Source: an uncultured Clostridia bacterium (GTDB taxonomy: Bacteria; Bacillota; Clostridia; TANB77; CAG-465). From it: a stretch of DNA of 50,526 nucleotides. The stretch lies in NCBI GenBank assembly GCA_944386605.1, contig CALXBS010000008.1:1-50526 (forward strand), written 5' to 3'. Positions 1-7,323 of the stretch are shown in pieces. The notes beneath the pieces are model-generated. The model was given only the letters and a program-made list of their open reading frames with translations. It was not told where the DNA came from and ran no database searches. Both the position numbers and the translations under genes were made by a program. Position 1 is the stretch's first letter. The number at the start of each line of letters is the position of its first letter.

Positions 1-94
1 ATTACTTGATGTTTTAAGTTTTCTCATTACTCAATGACTTTTTGTTACAAAAATATTTCTTTATGTTTTTAACCTGACATCAAATTTAGAAGCA

Positions 95-123
95 TTGACA
101 TTTTTTAAAAGGAAGGATATAAT
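95..123 (+). promoter_or_regulatory. Sigma-A type promoter of the acyl-CoA synthetase gene
   Basis: TTGACA at 95-100 and TATAAT at 118-123 with a 17-bp spacer, a full consensus match. Expected start of transcription is near 130, giving a leader of about 20 nt that carries the GGGAGG ribosome site. Confidence 0.85.
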
Positions 124-149
124 AAGGAAAGTATTATGGGAGGATTCAT

Positions 150-1880
150 ATGGAAGATGTAATTGAAGAGTTAAAAAACTTGGATTCTTTAAAAGATGTT
201 GTAGATAAACGTTTTGAAAAATTTGGAGAAAAGGTAGCCTTTCTTGAAAAGGATGGAACACCAGAATATAAAGAGATTACGTATCAAAAGGTAAGAGAAG
301 ATATCTTTTCTTTGGGAACTATTTTATTAGAGAAGTTTCATTTAAAAGGAGAAAAAATTGCTGTTATAGGGGAAAATAGTACAAGATGGTATATTACCTA
401 TATGGCAACTATTTGTGGAGTAGGTATTATTGTGCCTTTGGATAAAGAATTACCAGCAAATGAAATTTTAAATTTGTTAGAAAGATCAGAAGCAAAATGT
501 ATTGTTTATTCTAGCAGAAAAAAAGAAATGATTGATCAGATTAGACCAAAATTAAAAGATGTTGTATATATTAATATGAATAGTAAAGAGCATAGTAAAG
601 AAGAGTATTCATTTGATTTGCTACTAAAAGAGGGAAAAGAGCTATTAGATACAGGAAGTACCACTTATTTAGATCAAAAGGTGGATAAAGAGGCTTTTCA
701 GATTTTGCTATTTACTTCTGGAACAACTGCTCAGGCAAAAGGGGTTATGTTAAGTCATAAGAATATGATTGCAAATACTATGGCGTGTTACCGCTTGGCA
801 CCACAAGCAGCGGAATTTACTTTCCTTTCTATTTTACCAATCCATCATACTTATGAATTTTCCATCACCTATATTTATGGAACATTTATGGGAGCAAAAA
901 TTGGTATTTGTGAAGGATTAAAATATATTACCAAAAATGTAAAAGAAGTAAAACCAGATTTACTAATTGTAGTACCTGCTATTATTGAAAAAGTAAATAA
1001 AAAAATTGAAAAGACAATTGAAGAATCAGGGAAAGCGAAAATGATTCATGTTGCTAAAAAAGTAACCACTGGATTAAGTAAGATTGGAATCGATCTAAGG
1101 AAAGTTGTATTTAAACAAGTGCAGGATACTTTTGGTGGAAACTTAAAATATTTACTTAGTGGAGCTGCTCCTTTAGATAAAGAATTAATTCAAAAAATGG
1201 AAGCATATGGTTTTCAATTTTTACAAGGATATGGAGCTACAGAAACATCTCCTTTAATTGCTGGAACAAGTTTTGATAATAGAGTGGCAGGAACAGTTGG
1301 AAAAGCGGTTTATGGAGTAGATGTAAGAATTGACTTAAGCGGAAATGAAGATGAAAATAGCAACATTGGGGAAATTATTGTAAAAGGCGATAATGTCATG
1401 TTAGGATATTATCAAGATGAAGAAAAAACAAAGGAAGTTTTGAAAAAAGGCTGGTTTTATACTGGAGATTTAGGATACTTTGATTTAAATGGAAATTTAG
1501 TTATTTCTGGAAGAAGTAAAGATGTAATTGTTACTTCTAATGGTAAAAATATTTATCCGGAAGAAATAGAATTGCAAATTAATAAAATACCATTGGTAGA
1601 AGAATCAATGGTCTATGGTGCAAAGGATCCTTCTAAATCACAAGAATTAATTATTACAGCTAGAGTTACTTTAAATAAAGAATATATAGCAGACACTTAT
1701 GGTTCTAATCCACCATCTGACGATGAAATTTATCAAATGATATGGGAAGATATTAAAAAAATCAATCGAACTATGGTATCATATAAAGCAGTGAAAAAAT
1801 TGGAAATTAAAAAGGATGATTTTATTAAAACAACTACTTTAAAAATAAAAAGATATCAAGAATTAAAGAAAAAAGTATAG
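150..1880 (+). CDS. Long-chain acyl-CoA synthetase / AMP-forming ligase (ANL superfamily)
   Basis: A 576-residue adenylate-forming enzyme that would activate a fatty acid with ATP and CoA to give acyl-CoA, AMP and PPi, probably at the inner face of the membrane. The ANL phosphate-binding loop SGTTAQAKG lies at residues 190-198, the A5-like motif GYGATETSP in the middle, and the hinge/A7-A8 block YTGDLGYFD...GRSKDVIVTSNGKNIYPEEIE near 430-475. Length fits bacterial FadD/LCFA-CoA ligases. The ATG at 150 follows GGGAGG at good spacing. It is a single-gene unit with its own consensus promoter and terminator. Substrate chain length cannot be read from the sequence; other ANL acids such as aryl acids are possible but less likely given the resemblance to bacterial long-chain ligases. 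Confidence 0.9.
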   Translation: MEDVIEELKNLDSLKDVVDKRFEKFGEKVAFLEKDGTPEYKEITYQKVREDIFSLGTILLEKFHLKGEKIAVIGENSTRWYITYMATICGVGIIVPLDKELPANEILNLLERSEAKCIVYSSRKKEMIDQIRPKLKDVVYINMNSKEHSKEEYSFDLLLKEGKELLDTGSTTYLDQKVDKEAFQILLFTSGTTAQAKGVMLSHKNMIANTMACYRLAPQAAEFTFLSILPIHHTYEFSITYIYGTFMGAKIGICEGLKYITKNVKEVKPDLLIVVPAIIEKVNKKIEKTIEESGKAKMIHVAKKVTTGLSKIGIDLRKVVFKQVQDTFGGNLKYLLSGAAPLDKELIQKMEAYGFQFLQGYGATETSPLIAGTSFDNRVAGTVGKAVYGVDVRIDLSGNEDENSNIGEIIVKGDNVMLGYYQDEEKTKEVLKKGWFYTGDLGYFDLNGNLVISGRSKDVIVTSNGKNIYPEEIELQINKIPLVEESMVYGAKDPSKSQELIITARVTLNKEYIADTYGSNPPSDDEIYQMIWEDIKKINRTMVSYKAVKKLEIKKDDFIKTTTLKIKRYQELKKKV

Positions 1881-1889
1881 AAAGAATAG

Positions 1890-1919
1890 GAAGTATCTAG
1901 TATTAGGTACTTCTTTTTT
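1890..1919 (+). terminator. Intrinsic terminator after acyl-CoA synthetase
   Basis: A 9-bp stem (GAAGTATCT with AGGTACTTC, one G-T pair), 6-nt loop and a T6 tract, 10 nt after the stop codon. Confidence 0.85.
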
Positions 1920-1952
1920 AGTTGAATATTTAGGGAAAATAGTTTAAATGTA

Positions 1953-1981
1953 TTGACAACTTTTCAAAATGAGGGTATAAT
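1953..1981 (+). promoter_or_regulatory. Consensus promoter of the tRNA-Lys gene
   Basis: TTGACA 1953-1958, 17-bp spacer, TATAAT 1976-1981: perfect in both boxes, ending 18 nt before the mature tRNA. Confidence 0.9.
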
Positions 1982-1999
1982 AGGTAATGTATTTTGAAA

Positions 2000-2075
2000 G
2001 TACCATTAGCTCAGTTGGTAGAGCAGTTGCCTCTTAAGCAATTTGTCCAGGGTTCGAGCCCCTGATGGTGCACCA
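2000..2075 (+). tRNA. tRNA-Lys (anticodon CTT)
   Basis: A complete 76-nt cloverleaf. The acceptor stem GTACCAT pairs with ATGGTGC, the D stem is GCTC/GAGC, the anticodon stem GTTGC/GCAAT holds the loop CTCTTAA, and the T stem CAGGG/CCCTG holds TTCGAGC. Anticodon CTT reads AAG lysine codons. The 3' CCA is encoded (2073-2075). It is a solitary tRNA with its own promoter and terminator. Confidence 0.97.
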
Positions 2076-2083
2076 ATATCAGT

Positions 2084-2129
2084 AAAAATCTTGTAGGCAT
2101 TTTATTTAAATGTACTAACAAGATTTTTT
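2084..2129 (+). terminator. Terminator of the tRNA gene
   Basis: AAAAATCTTGT at 2084-2094 pairs with ACAAGATTTTT at 2118-2128, with an inner CATTT/AAATG stem, followed by T-rich sequence. Confidence 0.8.
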
Positions 2130-2145
2130 CGTTTGCAAGTAACAA

Positions 2146-2187
2146 AAAAGAATGCTTATATACATATCGTATTTTAAGCATTCTTTT
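2146..2187 (-). terminator. Terminator of the minus-strand gene at 2192-2779
   Basis: A 13-bp perfect inverted repeat (AAAAGAATGCTTA / TAAGCATTCTTTT). Read on the minus strand it ends in a run of six T, just after the stop codon of the minus-strand gene. It could also back up the tRNA terminator on the plus strand. Confidence 0.8.
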
Positions 2188-2191
2188 GCTT

Positions 2192-2779
2192 TTAAAAATC
2201 TTTAGAAATAATGTAATAGGAAAAAGGTTTGTATCCAAGACTTAGCATGAATTTGGAAGGATTTTCATCTCCGTAACAAAAAAATTCAGGGGAGTGAAAC
2301 CATCCTTGTTTGTGTGACCAATTTTGATCACTATCTTGTCTTACAAAGTGAAAAGCCTTTCTATTACGAGAAAGCCCAAGCAAAATTTTAGCTTCCTTGC
2401 TTTGGAGTGGTTCTTCATAAGAAGACTCTCGAATCGATAGCCCCAGCATATGAAGATCGTATTGTAAATAAAGGAACATATCTACATGGCTTTTAGGATA
2501 GACAATTCTTTTTGCATTTTTAAAATTAACATTTCTCCGAAGACCTGCTCCAATGATTCCAAAATGAAAAGGAATACTTTTAAGAGATTCTGCACTGTCA
2601 TAATAAGTATTTTCAACATTTAAAGCATAAGCATAGCAATTTGCTTTGGCATAATCTGTTTCCTTCCATATTTTGTCATGTAGATCAGGAGGATAAACAT
2701 TGCTTTTAATTTCTTTTCGCATTTCATCAATTTTTTCCCAATATGCTTCATACATAGCATTCCTTTCCATTATGAACAA
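2192..2779 (-). CDS. Unknown protein with cysteine-peptidase-like NCYAYAL / HF / WSHK motifs
   Basis: A 195-residue soluble protein I cannot name. It has no signal peptide or membrane segment. Notable motifs are NCYAYALN near residue 47 and a later block FHFVRQDSDQNWSHKQGW. A cysteine followed about 100 residues later by a histidine and a Trp-Ser-His-Lys block recalls small papain/NlpC-fold proteins; this is only a guess from motif memory. The start is uncertain: TTG at 2779 lies about 10 nt after AAGGA, while ATG at 2755 has AAAGGA at 5-nt spacing and may be the true start (187 residues). It has its own consensus promoter and terminator, and looks less AT-rich than its neighbours. Confidence 0.7.
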   Translation of the reverse strand: MFIMERNAMYEAYWEKIDEMRKEIKSNVYPPDLHDKIWKETDYAKANCYAYALNVENTYYDSAESLKSIPFHFGIIGAGLRRNVNFKNAKRIVYPKSHVDMFLYLQYDLHMLGLSIRESSYEEPLQSKEAKILLGLSRNRKAFHFVRQDSDQNWSHKQGWFHSPEFFCYGDENPSKFMLSLGYKPFSYYIISKDF

Positions 2780-2808
2780 TTATCATAATTCCTTTTGATT
2801 TTGGTATT

Positions 2809-2837
2809 ATTATATCCTGTTATAAGTTGCTTGTCAA
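2809..2837 (-). promoter_or_regulatory. Consensus promoter for the minus-strand gene at 2192-2779
   Basis: Read on the minus strand: TTGACA (2837-2832), 17-bp spacer, TATAAT (2814-2809). The transcript would start about 25 nt before the TTG start. Confidence 0.85.
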
Positions 2838-2852
2838 ATATTATGGGAATTT

Positions 2853-2882
2853 TTGAACCATTTTTTTGAATGCTCATATACT
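2853..2882 (+). promoter_or_regulatory. Probable promoter of the LysM amidase gene
   Basis: TTGAAC 2853-2858, 18-bp spacer, TATACT 2877-2882, 23 nt before the start codon. It stands back to back with the minus-strand promoter. Confidence 0.6.
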
Positions 2883-2905
2883 AGTTATTAGGGAGGTAAG
2901 TAAAA

Positions 2906-3937
2906 ATGAATGACATAAAAGTAGTAATAGATGCTGGTCATGGCGGAACCGATCCAGGAGCAGTTGCAAATGGGGTACAAGAAAAAGATTTAACTTTAAA
3001 AATTTCACAATATATGTATGAGAGATTTTTAGAAACAGGAATCCCCACTACTTTAATACGTTCTACAGATGAAACAGTTTCACCATCCGAGCGTGTTAGA
3101 AGAATTCTTGCAGCCTATGGGAATAATCCAAATGTAATTGTGATTTCTAATCATATCAACTCTACTAGCAGTGAAATAGGGCCAGAAGGAGCAGAAGTAA
3201 TTTATGCATTAAGAAATAACAGTACACTTGCACAAAATATTTTGGATGAATTAGGAAATGCAGGGCAAAAAACAAGAAATATTTATCAAAGAAGATCAGA
3301 TACAGATCCTTCAAAAGATTATTATTTTATACATAGAAATACAGGAGTTACACAACCTGTAATTATAGAATATGGATTTATCAATAACCCAAATGATTTA
3401 AGAAGAATACAGGAAAATTACAGGGATTTTGTAGATGGTGTGATTAAAGCAGTTTTGAGAACATTTGAAGTAGAAAATCCATCAGATAAAATAGTGTATA
3501 CTGTAAAGCCTGGAGATACTTTATGGAGCATTGCACAAAGTTATCAAACCACAGTAGACGCAATTAAATTATTAAATAATTTAACAAGTGACATGATTTT
3601 AGTAGGACAGGAATTAAATATTCCGGAAGGGCTTGTACAAAGACCTACACATGTAATTTCTTATGTGGTTCGACCAGGAGATACTTTATGGAATATTTCA
3701 CAAAGGTTTGGAACAACTGTAAGGGACATTCAAGAGTTAAACAATTGGTTTCAAGATTTTATTATCGTAGGACAGATTTTATTAGTTCCTACTTCTGAAA
3801 TTAATTATGTAGTTATGCCAGGGGATACTTTGTGGAGTATTGCACAAGTTTATCATACAACTGTGGACGCTATTAAAAATTTAAATCAATTATCATCTGA
3901 TTTGATTATGGTTGGTCAAGTATTAAAAATAATATAA
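2906..3937 (+). CDS. N-acetylmuramoyl-L-alanine amidase (Amidase_3) with three C-terminal LysM domains
   Basis: A 343-residue zinc amidase that would cut the bond between N-acetylmuramic acid and L-alanine in peptidoglycan. The Amidase_3 domain (about 1-185) shows the zinc ligands H12 (DAGHGG), E26 (QEKDLTL) and H83 (SNHIN) and the catalytic E155 (IIEYGF). Three LysM repeats follow at about 196-242, 251-296 and 299-343, each with the PGDTLW core. GGGAGG precedes the ATG. It begins directly with the catalytic domain, and no signal peptide or membrane anchor is visible, which is odd for a wall enzyme. A decayed copy of its last LysM repeat lies about 2 kb downstream (5851-5972). Confidence 0.93.
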   Translation: MNDIKVVIDAGHGGTDPGAVANGVQEKDLTLKISQYMYERFLETGIPTTLIRSTDETVSPSERVRRILAAYGNNPNVIVISNHINSTSSEIGPEGAEVIYALRNNSTLAQNILDELGNAGQKTRNIYQRRSDTDPSKDYYFIHRNTGVTQPVIIEYGFINNPNDLRRIQENYRDFVDGVIKAVLRTFEVENPSDKIVYTVKPGDTLWSIAQSYQTTVDAIKLLNNLTSDMILVGQELNIPEGLVQRPTHVISYVVRPGDTLWNISQRFGTTVRDIQELNNWFQDFIIVGQILLVPTSEINYVVMPGDTLWSIAQVYHTTVDAIKNLNQLSSDLIMVGQVLKII

Positions 3938-3944
3938 TATGGTA

Positions 3945-3972
3945 AAAGGGACTTTTTTATAGTCTCTTTTTA
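3945..3972 (+). terminator. Terminator of the LysM amidase gene
   Basis: A 9-bp stem AAAGGGACT/AGTCTCTTT (one G-T pair), T-rich loop and T5 tail. Confidence 0.75.
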
Positions 3973-3974
3973 TT

Positions 3975-4355
3975 TGGACTTTTTTTAAGCTATTTGTATA
4001 TATTAAAAAATTTTGGAGTACTCATCTTAATTACAATAATTTCATTTGTGGCTAATTTAATGCAAATAGATATTAAAACATATCTTGCAGGAACTACCCA
4101 AAAAAGATTAAACGGAATACAAGATTACTAGAAAATTTTATTTTTGCTTGGTCTAGATTTGACACAATAAAATTTAATACTATGTTTATAAGTAATTGCT
4201 GGTTATTTCCTAATTATTTAATGATAATTTTTGTATTAACTATGCTTATAATTGTATTATTAGTATCGTCAGTATGCTACAAGAAGAATTCATGTATATA
4301 TGAAAGAGAAAATAATGTACAAATTTTAGAAGCTAGATATTTTACAAAGATGTGA
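3975..4355 (+). pseudogene. Remnant of an integral membrane protein, frameshifted
   Basis: No intact gene. One frame reads through a hydrophobic stretch (FGVLILITIISFVANLM) to TAG at 4129-4131. A second frame, shifted by one base near the A6 run at about 4100, continues with another hydrophobic segment (YLMIIFVLTMLIIVLLVSSV) and a charged tail to TGA at 4353-4355. Together they look like about 125 residues of a two-span membrane protein. No ribosome site or clear start is present and I cannot name the family. It lies between the amidase terminator and the repeats upstream of the DUF4143 gene, so it may be part of the same acquired segment. Confidence 0.4.
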
Positions 4356-4425
4356 TAAAAATGCAAAAAAAATGTGCAAAAGTGTGATAAAATATAGAAA
4401 AAACAATTGCAAAAGTGTGATAAAA
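4344..4425 (+). repeat. Three phased direct repeats upstream of the DUF4143 ATPase gene
   Basis: The 17-mer GCAAAAGTGTGATAAAA occurs exactly at 4376-4392 and 4409-4425. A degenerate copy (ACAAAGATGTGATAAAA) lies at 4344-4360. The TGTGATAAAA cores are 32 and 33 bp apart, about three helical turns, so they fall on one face of the DNA. This suggests iterated binding sites for a regulator, 53-134 bp before the start codon. Confidence 0.65.
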
Positions 4426-4477
4426 GTAGTATGATTAATATAGAATTGAATATATTAATTATAGGAGATGAGTTAAA

Positions 4478-5776
4478 TTGAAAAGGTTTATATTAGATAA
4501 ATTGATTAAATGGAAAGAAAGTAAATATAGAAAACCATTAATCTTAAAAGGTGCAAGACAAGTTGGAAAAACATATATATTAAAACAATTTGGTAAAGAA
4601 AATTATGAGGGGGTAGCATATTTTAATTTTGATCATGATGAAGATTTATACAAGTTATTTATAAATACTAAAGACCCAAGAAGAATATTAGAACAATTAG
4701 CATTTATATATGGAAAAGCAATATTACCAGGAAAAACGCTAATCATTTTTGATGAGATTCAAGAGTGTCCTAATGCATTAAATAGTTTAAAATATTTTAA
4801 TGAAGAAGCTAATGAATATCATATAGTATGTGCTGGAAGTTTGCTTGGCATTAGATTATCACATACATCATTCCCAGTAGGAAAAGTAGAATTTTTAAAT
4901 ATGTATCCAATGTCATTTAAAGAATTCTTAGAAGCGGATAATTGTAAGAATTTAATAGAGTATATGGATTCAATTAATGATATTCAACCTATTTCTGATA
5001 TATTTGCTAATCAATTAGAAGAAAAATTAAAAGCATATTTTATAATAGGAGGAATGCCAGAGGCAGTATATTCATGGGTTAATGAAAAAGATATAGAAAG
5101 AGTAAATATTATACAGGAAAATATACTAAAAGCTTATGAAAGTGATTTTTCAAAACATACAAATAATAGTGAAGCAAATAAAATATCTTTAATATGGAAT
5201 AGTATACCGTCTCAACTAGCAAGAGAAAATAAAAAGTTCCTATATCAAACGATAAAAGAAGGAGCAAGAGCCAGAGAATACGAAAATGCTTTAAATTGGT
5301 TAAATGATGCAAATTTGATTTATAAAGTATATAATGTAACTAAAACAGATTTTCCATTAAAAGCATATACAGATTTAACTTGTTTTAAAATATATATGAA
5401 TGATGTTGGGTTATTAAGAAGAATGGCAAATTTAGATAGTAAAATAATAGTAGAAGGAAATAAGTTATTTGAGGAATTTAAAGGAGCTTTTACAGAAAAT
5501 TATATTTTAAATATGTTGAATTTAATATATGATAATGTACCAAATTATTTTATATTTGATAGAAAAAAAATAGATTTTGTAATACAAAATAAAAATGAAA
5601 TAATACCAATAGAAGTAAAATCTGGAAAAACAATTAATCATACAAGTTTAACCAAATATAATGAAAAATTTCAAGTAAATAAATCCATAAGATTTTCGTT
5701 AAATAATTTGAAACAAGATGAAAAAATACTCAATATACCATTATATTTGATAGAAAATATAAATAGGTTTATATAA
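4478..5776 (+). CDS. AAA_14 / DUF4143 family ATPase
   Basis: A 432-residue P-loop ATPase of the AAA_14-DUF4143 type. Walker A is GARQVGKT at residues 25-32; Walker B is the LIIFDEIQ stretch near residue 88. The C-terminal DUF4143 region has a restriction-nuclease-like signature, DFVIQNKNEIIPIEVKSGK (D...EVK). Members are common in accessory regions of anaerobes; their biological role is not settled. The start is TTG at 4478, preceded by GGAG about 10 nt upstream. The gene seems more AT-rich than its neighbours, lies in a stretch flanked by two copies of a LysM-gene end, and has iterated upstream repeats, all consistent with a laterally acquired cassette. Confidence 0.88.
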   Translation: MKRFILDKLIKWKESKYRKPLILKGARQVGKTYILKQFGKENYEGVAYFNFDHDEDLYKLFINTKDPRRILEQLAFIYGKAILPGKTLIIFDEIQECPNALNSLKYFNEEANEYHIVCAGSLLGIRLSHTSFPVGKVEFLNMYPMSFKEFLEADNCKNLIEYMDSINDIQPISDIFANQLEEKLKAYFIIGGMPEAVYSWVNEKDIERVNIIQENILKAYESDFSKHTNNSEANKISLIWNSIPSQLARENKKFLYQTIKEGARAREYENALNWLNDANLIYKVYNVTKTDFPLKAYTDLTCFKIYMNDVGLLRRMANLDSKIIVEGNKLFEEFKGAFTENYILNMLNLIYDNVPNYFIFDRKKIDFVIQNKNEIIPIEVKSGKTINHTSLTKYNEKFQVNKSIRFSLNNLKQDEKILNIPLYLIENINRFI

Positions 5777-5787
5777 TATTGATCATA

Positions 5788-5812
5788 CGACCATGCGATC
5801 TATTGGTCGCAT
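5788..5812 (+). terminator. Hairpin after the DUF4143 gene
   Basis: ATGCGATC pairs with GGTCGCAT around a TATT loop (5793-5812). An alternative pairing uses CGACC at 5788. Only a short AT-rich tail (ATAATTTT) follows, so it is a weak terminator or a structured 3' end. Confidence 0.5.
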
Positions 5813-5850
5813 AATTTTAACAAAAATCTATCACAAAAGAAATTGCGACT

Positions 5851-5972
5851 GGTTTGCCGATGAGATACTTTGTGGTGTATTGCTCAAGCTTATCATACAA
5901 CTGTGGACGCTATTAAAAATAATATAAAAAGTAAAAGAGTATCAAAATATTTTTTTGGTTCTCTTTTTTGAT
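5851..5972 (+). pseudogene. Decayed duplicate of the last LysM repeat and terminator of the amidase gene
   Basis: Positions 5865-5920 match 3825-3880 of the amidase gene with about three substitutions. From there the copy is joined directly to sequence matching 3931 onward: exactly 50 bp are missing between two copies of TATTAAAAAT (3871-3880 and 3921-3930). A decayed terminator (AAAAGAG ... CTCTTTTTT) follows at about 5933-5972, matching the one at 3945-3972 in position. The fragment has no start and encodes nothing useful. Confidence 0.75.
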
Positions 5973-6063
5973 TTGATAAAAAAGTAGAATAAAATGTAAA
6001 ATTTCTATTTTTCTTTTTGTAATAATATGGTATACTTATCATGTAATTATAGGGGGAGAGAAT

Positions 6064-7311
6064 ATGAGTTATTTAGAAATAGAAGATAATGAAATATATA
6101 AACTAATTGAGTCTGAAAAGATAAGACAAGACCATAGTATAGAATTAATTGCATCAGAAAACTTTGTAAGTGAAGCGGTATTAGAAGCAGTAGGATCTGT
6201 TCTTACAAATAAATATGCAGAAGGATACCCATCAAAACGTTATTATGGAGGGTGTGGAAATGTAGATTCTATTGAAAGTATCGCTATTGAACGTGCTAAA
6301 AAATTATTTGGGGCAGAACATGTCAATGTACAACCTCATAGTGGTAGTCAAGCAAATATGGCTATTTATTTAAGTATGTTACAAACAGGAGATAATGTTT
6401 TAGGAATGAGTTTATCTAGTGGTGGCCATCTAACACATGGTAGTAAAGTAAACTTTTCAGGAAAATTATTTAATGTATGTGCATATGGGTTAAATGAAGA
6501 GGGATTTATCGATTATGAAGATGTATTGCAAAAAGCATTAGAATTTAAACCAAAAATGATTGTGGCAGGTGCAAGTGCTTATCCAAGAGAAATTGATTTT
6601 GCAAAATTTAGAGAAATTGCAGATAAAGTAGGCGCTTATTTATTGGTAGATATGGCACATATTGCTGGTCTTGTATGTACAGGCTATCATATGTCACCTG
6701 TTCCTTATGCAGACTTTGTAACTTCTACTACTCATAAGACATTAAGAGGACCACGTGGAGGATTAATTCTTTGCAAGAAAGAGTATGCGGAAAAAATTGA
6801 TAAAACAATCTTTCCTGGCATTCAGGGAGGACCATTAGAGCATGTGATAGCTGGAAAAGCGGTATGTTTTAAAGAGGCTTTACAACCAGAATTTAAAGAA
6901 TATATTGGGCAAGTAGTTAAAAATTCTGAAATACTTGCAAAAGAGTTAAAGAAAAGAAGATATAAATTAATATCAGATGGAACCGATAATCATATGATGT
7001 TAATTAATTTAATAAATAAGCAAATGACAGGGAAAGAGGCAGAAATATTATTAGAAGAAGTAGGAATTACAGTTAATAAAAATGCAATTCCTAATGATCC
7101 AAAGTCACCTAATATTACAAGTGGTATTAGAGTGGGTACTGCTGCTTGTACAACCAAAGGATTAAAAGAAGAGGATATGGTAAAACTTGCAGAAGCAATG
7201 GATCTAGTTTTATCTAAGTATATTGTCAATATTCCTGAAATAGAGTATAACAAGAATAAATTAAAAGCGAAAAAAATTGTAGAAGAATTAACACAAAAAT
7301 TTGTTAATTAG
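6064..7311 (+). CDS. glyA: Serine hydroxymethyltransferase
   Basis: A 415-residue PLP enzyme that converts serine and tetrahydrofolate to glycine and 5,10-methylene-tetrahydrofolate in the cytosol. Family signatures include ELIASENF near residue 27, [13 protein letters not shown] near 53-65 and the PLP-lysine motif [12 protein letters not shown] with K225. Length is normal. AGGGGGAG precedes the ATG. It heads an operon: pgi starts 13 nt after its stop, followed closely by three membrane genes. The leader contains a possible TATACT -10 box near 6030 but no convincing -35 box. Confidence 0.97.
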   Translation: MSYLEIEDNEIYKLIESEKIRQDHSIELIASENFVSEAVLEAVGSVLTNKYAEGYPSKRYYGGCGNVDSIESIAIERAKKLFGAEHVNVQPHSGSQANMAIYLSMLQTGDNVLGMSLSSGGHLTHGSKVNFSGKLFNVCAYGLNEEGFIDYEDVLQKALEFKPKMIVAGASAYPREIDFAKFREIADKVGAYLLVDMAHIAGLVCTGYHMSPVPYADFVTSTTHKTLRGPRGGLILCKKEYAEKIDKTIFPGIQGGPLEHVIAGKAVCFKEALQPEFKEYIGQVVKNSEILAKELKKRRYKLISDGTDNHMMLINLINKQMTGKEAEILLEEVGITVNKNAIPNDPKSPNITSGIRVGTAACTTKGLKEEDMVKLAEAMDLVLSKYIVNIPEIEYNKNKLKAKKIVEELTQKFVN

Positions 7312-7323
7312 GAAGGTGATAGC

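Noticed and set aside
2000-2075. tRNA-Lys as an integration site for a mobile element
   Set aside because: No copy of the tRNA 3' end was seen downstream and no integrase lies nearby; the secretion operon is 11 kb away.
4344-4425. CRISPR-like array
   Set aside because: Only two exact 17-bp units and one degenerate one, with AT-rich spacers of about 15 nt; too short and no cas genes. Treated as operator-like repeats.
5828-5836. TCTATCACA as a terminal inverted repeat of the DUF4143 cassette
   Set aside because: Only seven bases match the reversed TGTGATA core and no target-site duplication was found; too weak to call a transposon end.
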